Shown here: piece after piece, positions 28,811 through 39,659 of the stretch
How positions within the stretch are numbered: position 1 is the first letter of the stretch
Layout of the letters: every line of letters starts with the position of its first letter
Origin: Actinomadura meyerae
GTDB taxonomy: Bacteria; Actinomycetota; Actinomycetes; Streptosporangiales; Streptosporangiaceae
Reading direction: 5' to 3'
Length of the DNA: 64,000 bases
Assembly (NCBI RefSeq): GCF_900188445.1
Contig: NZ_FZOR01000006.1
Location: 212,183-276,182, forward strand
Program-made: the position numbers and the translations under genes
Notes under the pieces: generated by a model
The model's database searches: none
The model's input: the letters and a program-made list of their open reading frames with translations, nothing else
Told to the model about the DNA's origin: nothing

Positions 28811-30796
28811 TCAGTCCAATTGCCCCCGGAGTTCGCGGGCCAGGTCGGCGCGCGTGGTCACCGGCAGCCGGCACACGAAGCCGCGGCACACGTACGCCGA
28901 CGGCACGCCGTCCACCAGGCCGCGGCCCTCCAGGAGCGGGACGCCCTCGGCGTCCGGCGGGCCCACGCTGACCACCGCTCCGGGCGCGACCGACATCAGG
29001 GCCGTGCGGTGCAGCTCCCCGGTGCGCTCGTCGGCCGGGTCGCCGATGACCGCGATCTCCACCGGGCCCGTCGCGTGGGCCTCGGCGACGGCCAGGCCCC
29101 AGCCGGCGAACCGGGCGTGCTCGGCGGCGAGGGCCGTGGCGGGGGCCAGCGCGGCCTCGGCGGCCTGCCGGTGCCAGTCCGACCCGGTCAGCGCGGCGAA
29201 CGACAGCAGGGCCCCCGCCGCCGCGAACTGGCCGGACGGCGTCGCGTTGTCGGTGGGGTCCTGCGGGCGGCGGAACAGCCGCTCCGCGTCGTCGGCCGTG
29301 TCGTAGAAGCCGCCGGAGCCGTCCGCGAACCGTTCGAGGACGGTGTTCAGCAGCTCGCCCGCCAGGCGCACGTGGTGCGGGTCGCCGGTGACGCCGTGCA
29401 GGGCGATGAGGCCCTCCGCCACGTCGGCGTAGTCCTCCAGGACGCCGGCGTTGGCGCCCGCCACGCCGTCCTTGGACGTCCGTGTCAGGCGTCCGTCACG
29501 CTCGTGGACGTCCAGCAGGAGCCGCGCCACCTCTTCGGCGGCCCGGACGAGGTCCGGACGGTCGAACAGCGCACCGCATTCGGCCAGAGCGGCGATCGCG
29601 AGGCCGTTCCATGCGGCCACGACCTTGTCGTCCCGTGCGGGAGGGATCCTGTGCGCGCGCGCCGCCAGCAGGGTCGTCCGGATGCGCTCGTAGCGGTCGG
29701 CGTCATCCGGGTCGTGCAGGAGTTGGAGCACCGACGTGCCGTGCTCGAACGTGCCCGTGACGTTGAAGAGGCGTTCGGCGAACGCGCCGTCCTCCGCGCC
29801 GAGGACCTCCTGTAGCTGCTTCGGTGTCCAGACGTAGTACTTGCCTTCGACTCCTTCGCTGTCGGCGTCGAGGGCGGAGGCGAGACCGCCTTCCGGGGTC
29901 CGCAGGTCGCGGAGCATCCAGTCGCACGTCTCCAGCGCGATCCGGCGCGCGAACGGCGTCCCGGTGAGGCGCCACCAGTGCGCGTACACGCGCGCCAGGA
30001 GCGCGTTGTCGTAGAGCATCTTCTCGAAGTGCGGGACGACCCACTGCGCGTCCACCGAGTACCGCGCGAACCCGCCGCCGAGCTGGTCGTACATCCCGCC
30101 GCGGGCCATCGCCTCCAGGGTGTGCGACGCCATGCGGAGGGCCCGGTCGTCGCCCGTGCGGGCGTGGTGGCGCAGCAGGAACTCCAGGGCCATCGACGGC
30201 GGGAACTTGGGCGCGCCGCCGAACCCGCCGCGCTCGGTGTCGTAGGAGTTCTCCAGCGCCCTCACCGCCTGGACGAGCACCTCCTCGCCGGGCGCCTCGT
30301 CCCCGGCCAGGCCCGACCCCCGCGAGGTGAGCGCCGCGACGACCTGCTGCCCCTGCCCGGCCACCTCGTCCCGCTGCTCCGTCCACGCCTTGTGGACGGC
30401 CTGCAGCAGGGCCCGGAACTGCGCGCGCGGGAAGTACGTCCCGCAGTAGAACGGATGCCCCTCCGGGGTCATGAACACCGTCATCGGCCAACCGCCCTGG
30501 CCCGTCATGGCCTGGGTCGCCTCCATGTAGACGGCGTCGATGTCCGGACGTTCCTCCCGGTCCACCTTGATGTTCACGAACAGCTCGTTCATGACGCGGG
30601 CGACCTCGTCGTCCTCGAAGGACTGATGAGCCATGACGTGGCACCAGTGGCACGCGGCGTACCCGACGGACAGCAGGACGGGGACGTCGCGGCGCCGCGC
30701 CTCGGCGAACGCCTCGTCGGTCCACTCCCACCAGTCCACCGGGTTGCCGGCGTGCTGGAGCAGGTACGGGCTGGTCGCGTCCTTGAGCCGGTTCAT
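28811..30796 (-). CDS. Thioredoxin-domain protein of the DUF255/YyaL family
   Basis: A 661-residue cytoplasmic protein. The N-terminal thioredoxin-like domain starts at once ([20 protein letters not shown]) and carries a CxxC in [14 protein letters not shown]. The remainder is an (alpha/alpha)6-barrel-like region ([49 protein letters not shown]). The family is widespread with unproven function (spermatogenesis-associated protein 20 in animals). In M. tuberculosis Rv1084 has the same neighbourhood near mca. Confidence 0.93.
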   Translation of the reverse strand: MNRLKDATSPYLLQHAGNPVDWWEWTDEAFAEARRRDVPVLLSVGYAACHWCHVMAHQSFEDDEVARVMNELFVNIKVDREERPDIDAVYMEATQAMTGQGGWPMTVFMTPEGHPFYCGTYFPRAQFRALLQAVHKAWTEQRDEVAGQGQQVVAALTSRGSGLAGDEAPGEEVLVQAVRALENSYDTERGGFGGAPKFPPSMALEFLLRHHARTGDDRALRMASHTLEAMARGGMYDQLGGGFARYSVDAQWVVPHFEKMLYDNALLARVYAHWWRLTGTPFARRIALETCDWMLRDLRTPEGGLASALDADSEGVEGKYYVWTPKQLQEVLGAEDGAFAERLFNVTGTFEHGTSVLQLLHDPDDADRYERIRTTLLAARAHRIPPARDDKVVAAWNGLAIAALAECGALFDRPDLVRAAEEVARLLLDVHERDGRLTRTSKDGVAGANAGVLEDYADVAEGLIALHGVTGDPHHVRLAGELLNTVLERFADGSGGFYDTADDAERLFRRPQDPTDNATPSGQFAAAGALLSFAALTGSDWHRQAAEAALAPATALAAEHARFAGWGLAVAEAHATGPVEIAVIGDPADERTGELHRTALMSVAPGAVVSVGPPDAEGVPLLEGRGLVDGVPSAYVCRGFVCRLPVTTRADLARELRGQLD

Positions 30797-30838
30797 GCCC
30801 CCGATCCTGCCCGATCCCGCCTGCGCCTCACCCCTCGC

Positions 30839-32197
30839 CTACGCGGCCAGGTCGGCGAGGGCGGACTCGATGGCGCGGTGGAAGGTGGGATAGGCGTAGA
30901 TCATGTCGCGGAGGACGGCCGTGGGCGCCTCGGTGTGCACGGCGACGGCGAGGAAGCCGAGGATCTCGCCGCCCGCCGGGCCCGCCGCGGTGGCCCCGAC
31001 CAGGGTGCCCCACTCCGGGTTCTCGACCAGCTTGATGAAGCCGTCGTTGCCGGCCTTGTGGATCCATCCGCGGGTCGAGTCGGGGAGCCGCACCATGCCC
31101 GTGCGGACGGGGAGGTTCTGCTCGCGGGCCTGCGCCTCGGTGAGGCCGACCGCGCCGATCTCCGGGTCGGTGAAGGTGACGCGGGGCACGGCGCGGTAGG
31201 CGGCGGGCGAGCCCTCCTCGCCGAGGATGTCGCGGGCGGCGATCGCCCCCTGGTACATGGAGACGTGCGTGAACGCGCCCATGCCGGTGATGTCGCCGAT
31301 CGCCCACACGCCGTCGGCGGCGCGCATGTGGCCGTCCACGGAGATCTGGCGGGCGTTCTCGTCCAGGCCGACGTGCTCCAGGCCGAGCCCCCTCAGGTTG
31401 GGGCGGCGGCCGGTCGCGCAGAGGAGGCGCTCGACGGTGACGGCCTCGTCGCCCAGGTGCACCGTGAACTCAGTGCCGCTGTGGGTGACGGCGCTGACGT
31501 TCACGCCGGTGCGCACGCCGATGCCCTCGCGTTCGAAGACGTCCCGCAGGAGCGCGCTCGACTCCGGCTCCTCGTTGAGCAGCAGGCGGTCGGCCGCCTC
31601 CACCACCGTGACGCGGGTACCGAACCGGGAGAAGACCTGCGCCATCTCCGCGCCGATGACACCGCCGCCGAGGACCAGCAGTGACGCGGGGGCCTCGGTG
31701 GCCTGGACGGCCTCCCGGTTCGTCCAGAACGGCGTGTCCAGGAGCCCCTTGATGGGCGGTGCCGCCGGGGTCGTGCCGGTGTTGAGCACGATGCCGCGGC
31801 GCGCGCGCAGCACCTGGTCGTTCACCGTGACCTCGCGCGGCGCCGTGATGCGGCCCTCGCCGCGCAGCAGCCGCACGCCCTTGCCGGTGAGGCGGTCGGC
31901 GGCGGCCTTGTCGTCCCACGAGTCGGTCGCCTCGTCGCGGATGCGCGCGGCGACCGGCCCCCAGGCGGGGCGGACGTCATCCTCCCCCGCCATGCCGGGG
32001 ACGCGGCGGGCCTCTTCGAGCAGCCCGGCGGCGCGCACCATCATCTTGGTCGGGACGCAGGCGTAGTACGGGCATTCGCCCCCGACCAGCCGGGACTCCA
32101 CGGCGGCGACGGACAGGCCCGCCTCCGCCAGCCGCCCGGCCGCGTCCTCTCCCCCGGGGCCCAGCCCGATCACCACGACATCGACTTCGTCAGCCAT
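30839..32197 (-). CDS. FAD-dependent pyridine nucleotide-disulfide oxidoreductase
   Basis: A 452-residue flavoprotein of the dihydrolipoamide/mercuric reductase group. It has FAD-binding VIGLGPGGEDAAGRLAEAG, redox disulfide GGECPYYACVPTK, NAD(P)-binding VLGGGVIGAEMAQVFSRFG and second FAD motif GVWAIGDITGMGAFTH. The dimerisation domain begins near PRVTFTDPEIGAVG. The usual C-terminal HxxxxE catalytic pair is present as HTEAPT/TFHRAIE. The substrate is unknown; no E2 lipoyl protein or merR is nearby. ATG 32197 is used because the N-terminus then starts directly with the FAD strand. It ends 42 bases from the DUF255 start. Confidence 0.88.
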   Translation of the reverse strand: MADEVDVVVIGLGPGGEDAAGRLAEAGLSVAAVESRLVGGECPYYACVPTKMMVRAAGLLEEARRVPGMAGEDDVRPAWGPVAARIRDEATDSWDDKAAADRLTGKGVRLLRGEGRITAPREVTVNDQVLRARRGIVLNTGTTPAAPPIKGLLDTPFWTNREAVQATEAPASLLVLGGGVIGAEMAQVFSRFGTRVTVVEAADRLLLNEEPESSALLRDVFEREGIGVRTGVNVSAVTHSGTEFTVHLGDEAVTVERLLCATGRRPNLRGLGLEHVGLDENARQISVDGHMRAADGVWAIGDITGMGAFTHVSMYQGAIAARDILGEEGSPAAYRAVPRVTFTDPEIGAVGLTEAQAREQNLPVRTGMVRLPDSTRGWIHKAGNDGFIKLVENPEWGTLVGATAAGPAGGEILGFLAVAVHTEAPTAVLRDMIYAYPTFHRAIESALADLAA

Positions 32198-32204
32198 GCC
32201 GTGG

Positions 32205-33158
32205 TTACTGCCCCCCATCCCGGCCGGTTAGGCGGCGCGGCGGCAGCGGAATCCGGTCGAGGTCGTGAACCAGCGTGATCTCGCCGCCGAAGCGGGCGGA
32301 CGCCTCATCGGTGAAGCGGTGCTCGTCCTCGGCGCGGTACCGCTCGGAGAAGTGGGTGAGAACGAGGTGCCGCACGCCCGCCTCCGCCGCCACCGCGCCC
32401 GCCTGCGCCGACGTCAGGTGCCCGTACTCGGCCGCCAGCGCGGCGTCCTCGTGCAGGAACGTCGACTCGATCACGAGCATGTCCACGCCGTCGGCGAGCT
32501 CCCGGACGCCGTCGCAGAGCCGGGTGTCCATGACGAACGCGACCTTCTGCCCGGGACGCGGCACGCTGCACTCGTCGAGGGTGACCGTGCGGCCGTCCGG
32601 GGCGGTGACGCGGCCGTCCTCCTGGAGCCGCCGGATCAGCGGCCCCCGGACGCCCCGCGCGGCCAGCTCGGCGGGGAGCATGGTGCGGCCGTCCGGCTCC
32701 TCCAGCCGGTAGCCGTACGCCTCGACCGGGTGCGACAGCCGCCGCGCCGCGAGCGTGAACGGTGCCCCGCCGGTGTCGAGGCGCGTCCGCTCGCCGGAGA
32801 CGGGCCGCTCGCGGATGACATCCGTGTCGCGGAAGACGGCGGCATGCCGCAGGCGCTCCCAGTAGGGTGCGCCGCTCGCCGGGAACGCCGCGTCCACCGG
32901 GTGCTCGACGCCGTCGCGGGCGATGCGCTGGACGACCCCGGGCACGCCGAGGCAGTGGTCGCCGTGGAAGTGCGTCACGCAGATCCAGGTCACGTCGTTA
33001 GCGGCGACGCCCGCGCGCGCCATCTGCCGCTGCGTCCCCTCGCCGGGGTCGAACAGCACACCGTGGCCGTCCCAGCGCAGCAGGTAGCCGTTGTGGTTGC
33101 GGTTCTTGGTGGGCACCGCGCTGGCGGACCCGAGGACGATCAGCTCGCGCACCGACAT
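32205..33158 (-). CDS. rnz: Ribonuclease Z
   Basis: This 317-residue metallo-beta-lactamase-fold tRNA 3' endonuclease removes 3' trailers from pre-tRNAs. The metal-binding motif [10 protein letters not shown] is present, as are [10 protein letters not shown] and the final HFSERY motif. The opening [23 protein letters not shown] is typical. ATG 33158 is the first in-frame start before the conserved strand. It ends 7 bases before the flavin reductase start, so both genes are probably transcribed together with the DUF255 gene. Confidence 0.93.
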   Translation of the reverse strand: MSVRELIVLGSASAVPTKNRNHNGYLLRWDGHGVLFDPGEGTQRQMARAGVAANDVTWICVTHFHGDHCLGVPGVVQRIARDGVEHPVDAAFPASGAPYWERLRHAAVFRDTDVIRERPVSGERTRLDTGGAPFTLAARRLSHPVEAYGYRLEEPDGRTMLPAELAARGVRGPLIRRLQEDGRVTAPDGRTVTLDECSVPRPGQKVAFVMDTRLCDGVRELADGVDMLVIESTFLHEDAALAAEYGHLTSAQAGAVAAEAGVRHLVLTHFSERYRAEDEHRFTDEASARFGGEITLVHDLDRIPLPPRRLTGRDGGQ

Positions 33159-33238
33159 CCCCCCATGGTGCCGGGTGCCGGAGGCGGGCAAGCGCTTGGT
33201 TATTCTGTGCGCGATACACGCGACCCAGGGAGGGCCCG

Positions 33239-33715
33239 TTGGCCGGGAGCAAGCGCGACAAGATCAAGATGACGCCGGAGGAGGTGGCCTCCTACCTCGC
33301 CGACAACTACAAGGTGCAGGTCGCCACCGTGGGCAAGGACGGCGAGCCGCACCTCGTCACGATGTTCTACACGCTGCTCGACGGCAAGATCGCCTTCACC
33401 ACCTACAAGGCGTCGCAGAAGGTCCTGAACCTGCGCCGCAACCCCACCATGACGTGCCTGGTCGAGGACGGCGTGGAGTACAACGAGCTGCGCGGCGTCG
33501 CGCTCTACGGCCGCGGGCTCGTCATCGAGGACCCGGGGCCGCGCAGCAAGGTCGGCATGGTCGTCGGCTCCCGGATGGCGGGACTGCCCGTCCCGGAGAT
33601 CGGCGAGCCCGTCGACCCGGTGATCGCCGAGGGCATCGAGCAGGCGCTGGCCAAGCGGGTCCTGATCGTCATGGAGCCCGACCGCGTCGTCAGCTGGGAC
33701 CACCGCAAGGCGTAG
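33239..33715 (+). CDS. PPOX-class F420-dependent oxidoreductase
   Basis: A 158-residue split-barrel protein: [51 protein letters not shown] and [21 protein letters not shown] are typical of FDOR-B/PPOX proteins that bind F420H2 or a flavin. The start is TTG 33239 behind GGGAGG. Actinobacteria use these to reduce a range of compounds; the substrate is unknown. It is divergent from rnz with 80 bases between. Confidence 0.87.
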   Translation: MAGSKRDKIKMTPEEVASYLADNYKVQVATVGKDGEPHLVTMFYTLLDGKIAFTTYKASQKVLNLRRNPTMTCLVEDGVEYNELRGVALYGRGLVIEDPGPRSKVGMVVGSRMAGLPVPEIGEPVDPVIAEGIEQALAKRVLIVMEPDRVVSWDHRKA

Positions 33716-33741
33716 CCGCCCGGCGGCTCCCGGCCGGGCCC

Positions 33742-34407
33742 TCAGGACCCGCCGTCCTCCAGGGCCAGCGCGGCGGCGCGGCCGAGCGCCGCGCCCTCGG
33801 CCGCCTGGTCGCCGCGCTCGCGGGCGGCGTCGGCGATGTGCACGTACATGTAGGCCTGGTCGCCGACCTCGCCCCGCCGCCGCAGGATGTCCAGCGCCTG
33901 GCCGTAGAAGTTGATCGCCGCGACGGGACGGTGCGCGCGCAGGTAGGCGTCGCCGAGCCCGGTCAGCACGCGCGCGCGAGCCTCCTCGTCCTCGGCCTCG
34001 GTGAGGCGCTCCCCCAGCACCTCGGCCACCTCCGACCAGCGCTCGCGGTCGAGCAGGGCCGCCCCGAGGTCGCCGGGTTCCGCACCGAGGTCGCCGTGGG
34101 CGAGGCAGTGGTCGAGGAGGCGGCGCAGCGCGGCGTTGCGGGAGTCCTCGGTCTCCTCGTGCTCGGCCCGCTCGCGGGCGAAGCCGAGGACCGGCCCGGG
34201 AAGCCGGAACCGGTCGCCGGACGCGACGACGAGCCCGTGCGCCGCCAGCGTCTCCAGCAGCCCGCGCGCCTGGCTCTCCGGGATGCCGGCGAGGGCGGCG
34301 GCCGCCGCCGGCCCGATGTCGTCGCCGGGCGGCAGGCTCAGCAGCCTGAGCAGCCGGGCCGCCGCCGGAGCGAGCTCGCGGTAGGCGTCCTCACAGTTCG
34401 CGCGCAC
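33742..34407 (-). CDS. TPR-containing protein resembling the C-terminal part of AfsR/SARP-type regulators
   Basis: A 221-residue protein. It begins with LAPAAARLLRLLSLPPGDDIGPAAAAALAGIPESQARGLL (winged-helix-like), followed by LETLAAHGLVV and then helices with a TPR-like RVLTGLGDAYLRAHRPVAAINFYGQALDILRRRG. In NB-ARC/SARP regulators this order follows the ATPase domain, which is absent here. So it is either a remnant of a larger regulator or a compact stand-alone form. GTG 34407 has GGAGG upstream at a long spacing. No DNA-binding domain is seen. Confidence 0.7.
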   Translation of the reverse strand: MRANCEDAYRELAPAAARLLRLLSLPPGDDIGPAAAAALAGIPESQARGLLETLAAHGLVVASGDRFRLPGPVLGFARERAEHEETEDSRNAALRRLLDHCLAHGDLGAEPGDLGAALLDRERWSEVAEVLGERLTEAEDEEARARVLTGLGDAYLRAHRPVAAINFYGQALDILRRRGEVGDQAYMYVHIADAARERGDQAAEGAALGRAAALALEDGGS

Positions 34408-34416
34408 GACACGGGT

Positions 34417-34450
34417 CCTCCCCGGACCGGACCGGATCGAACCGGGGAGG
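34417..34450 (-). terminator. Hairpin after the mca operon
   Basis: CCTCCCCGG (34417-34425) pairs exactly with 34442-34450. On the minus strand it follows the small membrane protein gene that ends at 34475. It also overlaps the ribosome-binding site of the TPR gene. Confidence 0.55.
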
Positions 34451-34474
34451 CGGCGTGCCGCTCGGGCGTCCCCC

Positions 34475-34708
34475 TCAGGCGTCGTCGTCGGCGCCGGACT
34501 TGGCCGCCGCGCTCCGCGCGGCCTCCGCCCGCTCCCACGCCTCCTGCTTGAGGTCCGCCTCGCTCGGGGCCTGGATCTTCGCCATCTGCTTGCGCATCGA
34601 GCGGATCAGGAAGACCGTCGCGGCCAGCAGGGCGAGGAACACCGCGAACCCGAGGAAGCCGGGGCTGACCGTGTCATCGTTCAGCGGCATGGCGTAGAGG
34701 GGAGGCAT
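34475..34708 (-). CDS. Small single-span membrane protein coupled to mca
   Basis: A 77-residue protein with one transmembrane helix (about 17-35, FLGFAVFLALLAATVFLI) and a basic then acidic cytoplasmic tail (RSMRKQMAKIQAP, EADLKQEAWERAEAARSAAA). Its ATG overlaps the mca stop (TAATG), with AAGGTG upstream within mca, so it is translationally coupled. ATG 34690 is an alternative but lacks a site. Rv1083 after mca in M. tuberculosis is the likely counterpart. Function is unknown. Confidence 0.75.
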   Translation of the reverse strand: MPPLYAMPLNDDTVSPGFLGFAVFLALLAATVFLIRSMRKQMAKIQAPSEADLKQEAWERAEAARSAAAKSGADDDA

Positions 34709-35637
34709 TAGAGATGCACCTTCTCCCGGATGCCGGCGAACAGGTCGTCCTCCGGCACCTCGGTGTCGACGAGGGACCTGGCCAAATGGTAGTCCTCAGT
34801 GGGCCATGCCTCGCGCTGGACGTCCATCGGCACGACGAACCAGAACCCGTTGGGGTCGATCTGCGTGGCGTGGGCGAGCAGGGCGCGGTCCCGGGTCTCG
34901 AAGTAGTCTGCGCACTCGACGCGGGTGGTGACCTCCCACGTGGCGCGGCTGTCGTCGCCGTCCTCGAAGCGCTTCAGCCAGTCGGCGTAGGGCGACTCGA
35001 GACCGGCCTTCTCCATCGCCGTGTGCAGGGCGAGGATGCGGTCCTTGCTGAAGGTCATGTGGTAGTAGAGCTTGAGCGGCTGCCAGGGCTCGCCCGCCTC
35101 GGGGTAGCGCTCCGGGTCGCCGGCCGCCTCGAACGCCTCCACCGACACCTCGTGGCACTTCACGTGGTCGGGGTGGGGGTAGCCGCCCTTCTCGTCGTAG
35201 GTGAGCATCACGTGGGGGCGGAAGTCGCGGACGGCGCGCACCAGCGGCTCGGCGGCGGTCTCCAGCGGCTCCAGCGCGAAGCAGCCTTCGGGAAGCGGGG
35301 GCAGCGGGTCGCCCTCGGGGAAGCCGGAGTCGACGAAGCCGAGCCAGCGCTGCCGGACGCCCAGGATCTCGCGGGCCGCCGCCATCTCGGCCTCGCGGAC
35401 CTTGCCGATGTCGGCCTTGATCTCCGGCCGGTCCATCGCCGGGTTCAGGATGTCGCCGCGCTCGCCGCCGGTGCAGGTGACGACCAGCACCTCGACGCCG
35501 TCGGCGACGTACTTCGCCATCGTGGCCGCGCCCTTGCTGGACTCGTCGTCGGGATGGGCGTGCACCGCCATGAGGCGCAGCGGCCCGTCGCCGCGGCGGG
35601 GCCGGTCCAGCGTCGTACCGTCGATGACCTCGGACAC
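34708..35637 (-). CDS. mca: Mycothiol S-conjugate amidase
   Basis: A 309-residue zinc amidase of the MshB/PIG-L fold. It cleaves mycothiol conjugates of electrophiles and antibiotics so the mercapturic acid can be exported. The metal motif AHPDDESSKGAATMAKYV and the second histidine motif GGYPHPDHVKCHEVS are present. ADWLKRFEDGDD and NGFWFVVPMDVQREAWPTEDYHL are typical of Mca rather than MshB. GTG 35637 is chosen because conserved sequence begins soon after it, with GGGAG upstream. It is divergent from the DUF4307 gene. Confidence 0.94.
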   Translation of the reverse strand: MSEVIDGTTLDRPRRGDGPLRLMAVHAHPDDESSKGAATMAKYVADGVEVLVVTCTGGERGDILNPAMDRPEIKADIGKVREAEMAAAREILGVRQRWLGFVDSGFPEGDPLPPLPEGCFALEPLETAAEPLVRAVRDFRPHVMLTYDEKGGYPHPDHVKCHEVSVEAFEAAGDPERYPEAGEPWQPLKLYYHMTFSKDRILALHTAMEKAGLESPYADWLKRFEDGDDSRATWEVTTRVECADYFETRDRALLAHATQIDPNGFWFVVPMDVQREAWPTEDYHLARSLVDTEVPEDDLFAGIREKVHL

Positions 35638-35749
35638 GTTGGGGATCTCCCTCTCCGAACTCTTGGCGGCCCCCCGGTTCGAGGCATGCGCCAGCACAGA
35701 CGAGAATTGTCCCTGACAACGTCCGCACACCGCACGGAGATTCCCCGCC

Positions 35750-36133
35750 ATGACGACGAGCGTGTCGAAACCCGCGGCCCCGGCGGAGCCCCGTCGCGGG
35801 CGGGCCGGAATGGTGGTCGCCGGGATCCTGGCGACGCTGATGGCGGTGGGCATGGGGATTCTCGCCCTGCACGCCGGGCAGACTCCGGGGATCGTCCCGC
35901 AGACCGTCTCCTACGACATCACCGACACCTCGGTGACGATCAACTACACGGTGGCCAAGCGGAAGGGCGAGGCGGTCCACTGCACGGTCGACGCCTACGA
36001 CTCCGACTTCGTGATCCTGGCGGAGACGAAGGTCTCCGCGCCGGCCGGGAAGTCCGGCGTCAAGGGGACGGAGACGCTGGCGACGCCGCGGCGGGCCACC
36101 GGGGCCCGGATCCACGACTGCGTCAAGGAATGA
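35750..36133 (+). CDS. DUF4307 membrane protein
   Basis: A 127-residue protein with one transmembrane helix (about 20-43) and an exported domain. The domain carries VSYDITDTSVTINYTVAKRK, CTVDAYDSDF and a C-terminal HDC, so it has two exported cysteines that may form a disulfide. The family always seems to sit by mca and greA in actinobacteria (Rv1081c). ATG 35750 follows GGAGA. Function is unknown. Confidence 0.85.
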   Translation: MTTSVSKPAAPAEPRRGRAGMVVAGILATLMAVGMGILALHAGQTPGIVPQTVSYDITDTSVTINYTVAKRKGEAVHCTVDAYDSDFVILAETKVSAPAGKSGVKGTETLATPRRATGARIHDCVKE

Positions 36134-36287
36134 CCCCGCCGGGACGGGCCGCCGGACCAGGGACGCGCCGGGCCCATGGTGAACCGCGATTGGCGGATTG
36201 CGGACGCCGAGTTCAGGGAACCTTTACCCGCACACACCGGATAGGCTAGAGGTTTCACCCGGCCGCACTTCATGTCGATGTGACACC

Positions 36288-36308
36288 CACCCGCGTGGGC
36301 GGGTGAGG
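36288..36308 (+). promoter_or_regulatory. Leader hairpin before greA
   Basis: CACCCGC and GCGGGTG form a 7-bp stem with a GTGG loop in the transcript leader, about 30 bases before the GTG start. A TAGGCT element near 36242 could be the -10 box. An attenuator is possible, since E. coli greA has one, but nothing here proves it. Confidence 0.35.
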
Positions 36309-36335
36309 ATCGCAACATGTGGATGAGGAGTACCC

Positions 36336-36836
36336 GTGACCGAGACCCGCGCTGACAACGTCACCTGGCTCACCCAGGAGGCGTACGACCGGCTCAAGAG
36401 CGAGCTGGACCACCTGTCGGGCCCGGGCCGCATCGAGATCGCTCAGAAGATCGAGGCGGCGCGGGAGGAGGGCGACCTGCGCGAGAACGGCGGCTACCAC
36501 GCGGCCAAGGAGGAACAGGGCAAGATCGAGGGCCGCATCCTCCAGCTCCAGAGCATCCTGGAGAACGCGCGCGTGGGCGAGGCCCCGCGCACGGAGGGCG
36601 TCGTGGGCCCCGGCATGACCGTCACGGTCTCCTTCGAGGGGGACGACGAGGAGGTCACCTTCCTGCTCGCCTCCCGCGAGGAGGTCGGCGCCCCCATCGA
36701 CGTCTACTCGCCCAAGTCGCCCCTCGGGGCCGCCATCGACGGCAAGAAGGTCGGCGAGAAGGCCACCTACACCCTGCCGAACGGGCGCTCCATGAGCGTC
36801 GAGATCCTCGACGCGACGCCGTACGGGGGCGTGTGA
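36336..36836 (+). CDS. greA: Transcription elongation factor GreA
   Basis: A 166-residue factor that reactivates backtracked RNA polymerase by stimulating transcript cleavage. The N-terminal coiled coil (about 10-80) has at its tip the acidic ARE/EGDLRENGGYHAAKEEQ motif with D and E needed for cleavage. The C-terminal FKBP-like domain has SPKSPLGAAIDGKKVGEKATY. GTG 36336 lies downstream of GATGAGGAG. A textbook terminator follows. Confidence 0.96.
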   Translation: MTETRADNVTWLTQEAYDRLKSELDHLSGPGRIEIAQKIEAAREEGDLRENGGYHAAKEEQGKIEGRILQLQSILENARVGEAPRTEGVVGPGMTVTVSFEGDDEEVTFLLASREEVGAPIDVYSPKSPLGAAIDGKKVGEKATYTLPNGRSMSVEILDATPYGGV

Positions 36837-36864
36837 CCCCCGGAGCCTGATGCCGAGGTGAGAG

Positions 36865-36898
36865 CCGCCGGACGGAGCGACCCGTCCGGCGGTTTTTT
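36865..36898 (+). terminator. Rho-independent terminator of greA
   Basis: CCGCCGGACG (36865-36874) pairs exactly with 36883-36892 and is followed by six T residues (36893-36898). This is the only hairpin noted in the window with a canonical U tract. Confidence 0.95.
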
Positions 36899-36918
36899 CG
36901 TTGCCGCAGGCGCGCTAG

Positions 36919-38621
<1,703 letters not shown>

Positions 38622-38638
38622 CGCCCGCTCCGGACCCG

Positions 38639-38670
38639 GGGGTCCGGGCCTCTTCGGTGGCCCGGACCCC
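38639..38670 (+). terminator. Hairpin after hppD
   Basis: GGGGTCCGGGCC (38639-38650) pairs exactly with GGCCCGGACCCC (38659-38670) across an 8-base loop, 18 bases past the hppD stop. Confidence 0.8.
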
Positions 38671-38715
38671 GCGCGGTGTCCCTGACGTGACCAGGGGCGT
38701 GCACACTGTGGGGGC

Positions 38716-39582
38716 ATGAGCGAACCACCACAGAACCCCCAGCCCTCGGACGAGGAGAACCCCTCTCAGGGCGCCCAGGAGGCGCAGTCGGCGGATACTC
38801 CCCCCTCGCCCGAGCGCCCGCCGCCCTACCAGGGCACGTACGGCGCCCAGCCCGGCGCGGCCCCGCCTCCTCCGGCGGGCGGCTTCGCACCGCCCGACCC
38901 GGCGGCGCCCGGCCCCGGGCAGCCCCAGCCCGGCTACGGCCAGCCCCACCCCGGCTACGGGCCGGGCGGACCCGGCGGGCCGCTCCCGCAGGCGCCGCCC
39001 CTGCCCGGCTACGGCGCCCCCGGCGGCCCCCAGGACCAGCTCGCCGGACGCCTCGCGCGGCTCGGCGCGGGCATCCTGGACAACATCCTGCTCGGCATCC
39101 TCGCCATGCCCGCCGCCCTGGCCGCCATCCGCTGGGACAAGATGCGGGAGTCCGTCGACTCCGGCGAGCCGATCTCGGACCCGATGGACCTCTACAACAT
39201 CCCGGTGCTGCTGGGCGGGTACGCGATCGTCTTCGTGGCGGGCTTCGCCTACTACACCGTCCTGCACCGCAAGTGGGGGCAGACGCTCGGCAAGAAGGCG
39301 TTCGGCATCAGGGTGGTGAAGGCGGACGACCGGTCAGCGATCACCTGGGGCCAGGCCTTCGCGCGGCAGGGCTTCGTCTACGCCGTCGCCATCGTCACGC
39401 TGGTGCTCAACTTCCTGTCCCCGGCCGCGGGGATCCTCGGCCTCTTCGGGCTGCTCGACAACGCCTGGATCCTGTGGGACGAGCGGCGGCAGAGCCTGCA
39501 CGACAAGGTCGGCGGGACGGTCGTCATGAAGGCGACACCGTGGACGCCGAACCCGTACGAGCGGCCTCCCGGCAAGATTTGA
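38716..39582 (+). CDS. RDD-family membrane protein with Pro/Gly/Tyr-rich N-terminus (Pra-like), first copy
   Basis: A 288-residue protein. The first 115 residues are low-complexity and Pro-rich (PPPPAGGFAPP, and GYG repeats such as QPGYGQPHPGYG). The RDD domain (about 116-280) opens with [20 protein letters not shown]. It has three membrane helices and the conserved [20 protein letters not shown] and WILWDERRQSLHDKVGGTVV. M. tuberculosis Pra (Rv1078), a proline-rich antigen near metB and cbs, has the same build. Function of RDD proteins is mostly unknown; some are sodium/proton antiporters. Confidence 0.86.
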   Translation: MSEPPQNPQPSDEENPSQGAQEAQSADTPPSPERPPPYQGTYGAQPGAAPPPPAGGFAPPDPAAPGPGQPQPGYGQPHPGYGPGGPGGPLPQAPPLPGYGAPGGPQDQLAGRLARLGAGILDNILLGILAMPAALAAIRWDKMRESVDSGEPISDPMDLYNIPVLLGGYAIVFVAGFAYYTVLHRKWGQTLGKKAFGIRVVKADDRSAITWGQAFARQGFVYAVAIVTLVLNFLSPAAGILGLFGLLDNAWILWDERRQSLHDKVGGTVVMKATPWTPNPYERPPGKI

Positions 39583-39659
39583 TCATCTGCGGGTGAACAT
39601 TTCGGGCGCTCCCGGACGCGACGATGTTTGGACGGCGGTCGCGCGGCCACGCTGTCGGC

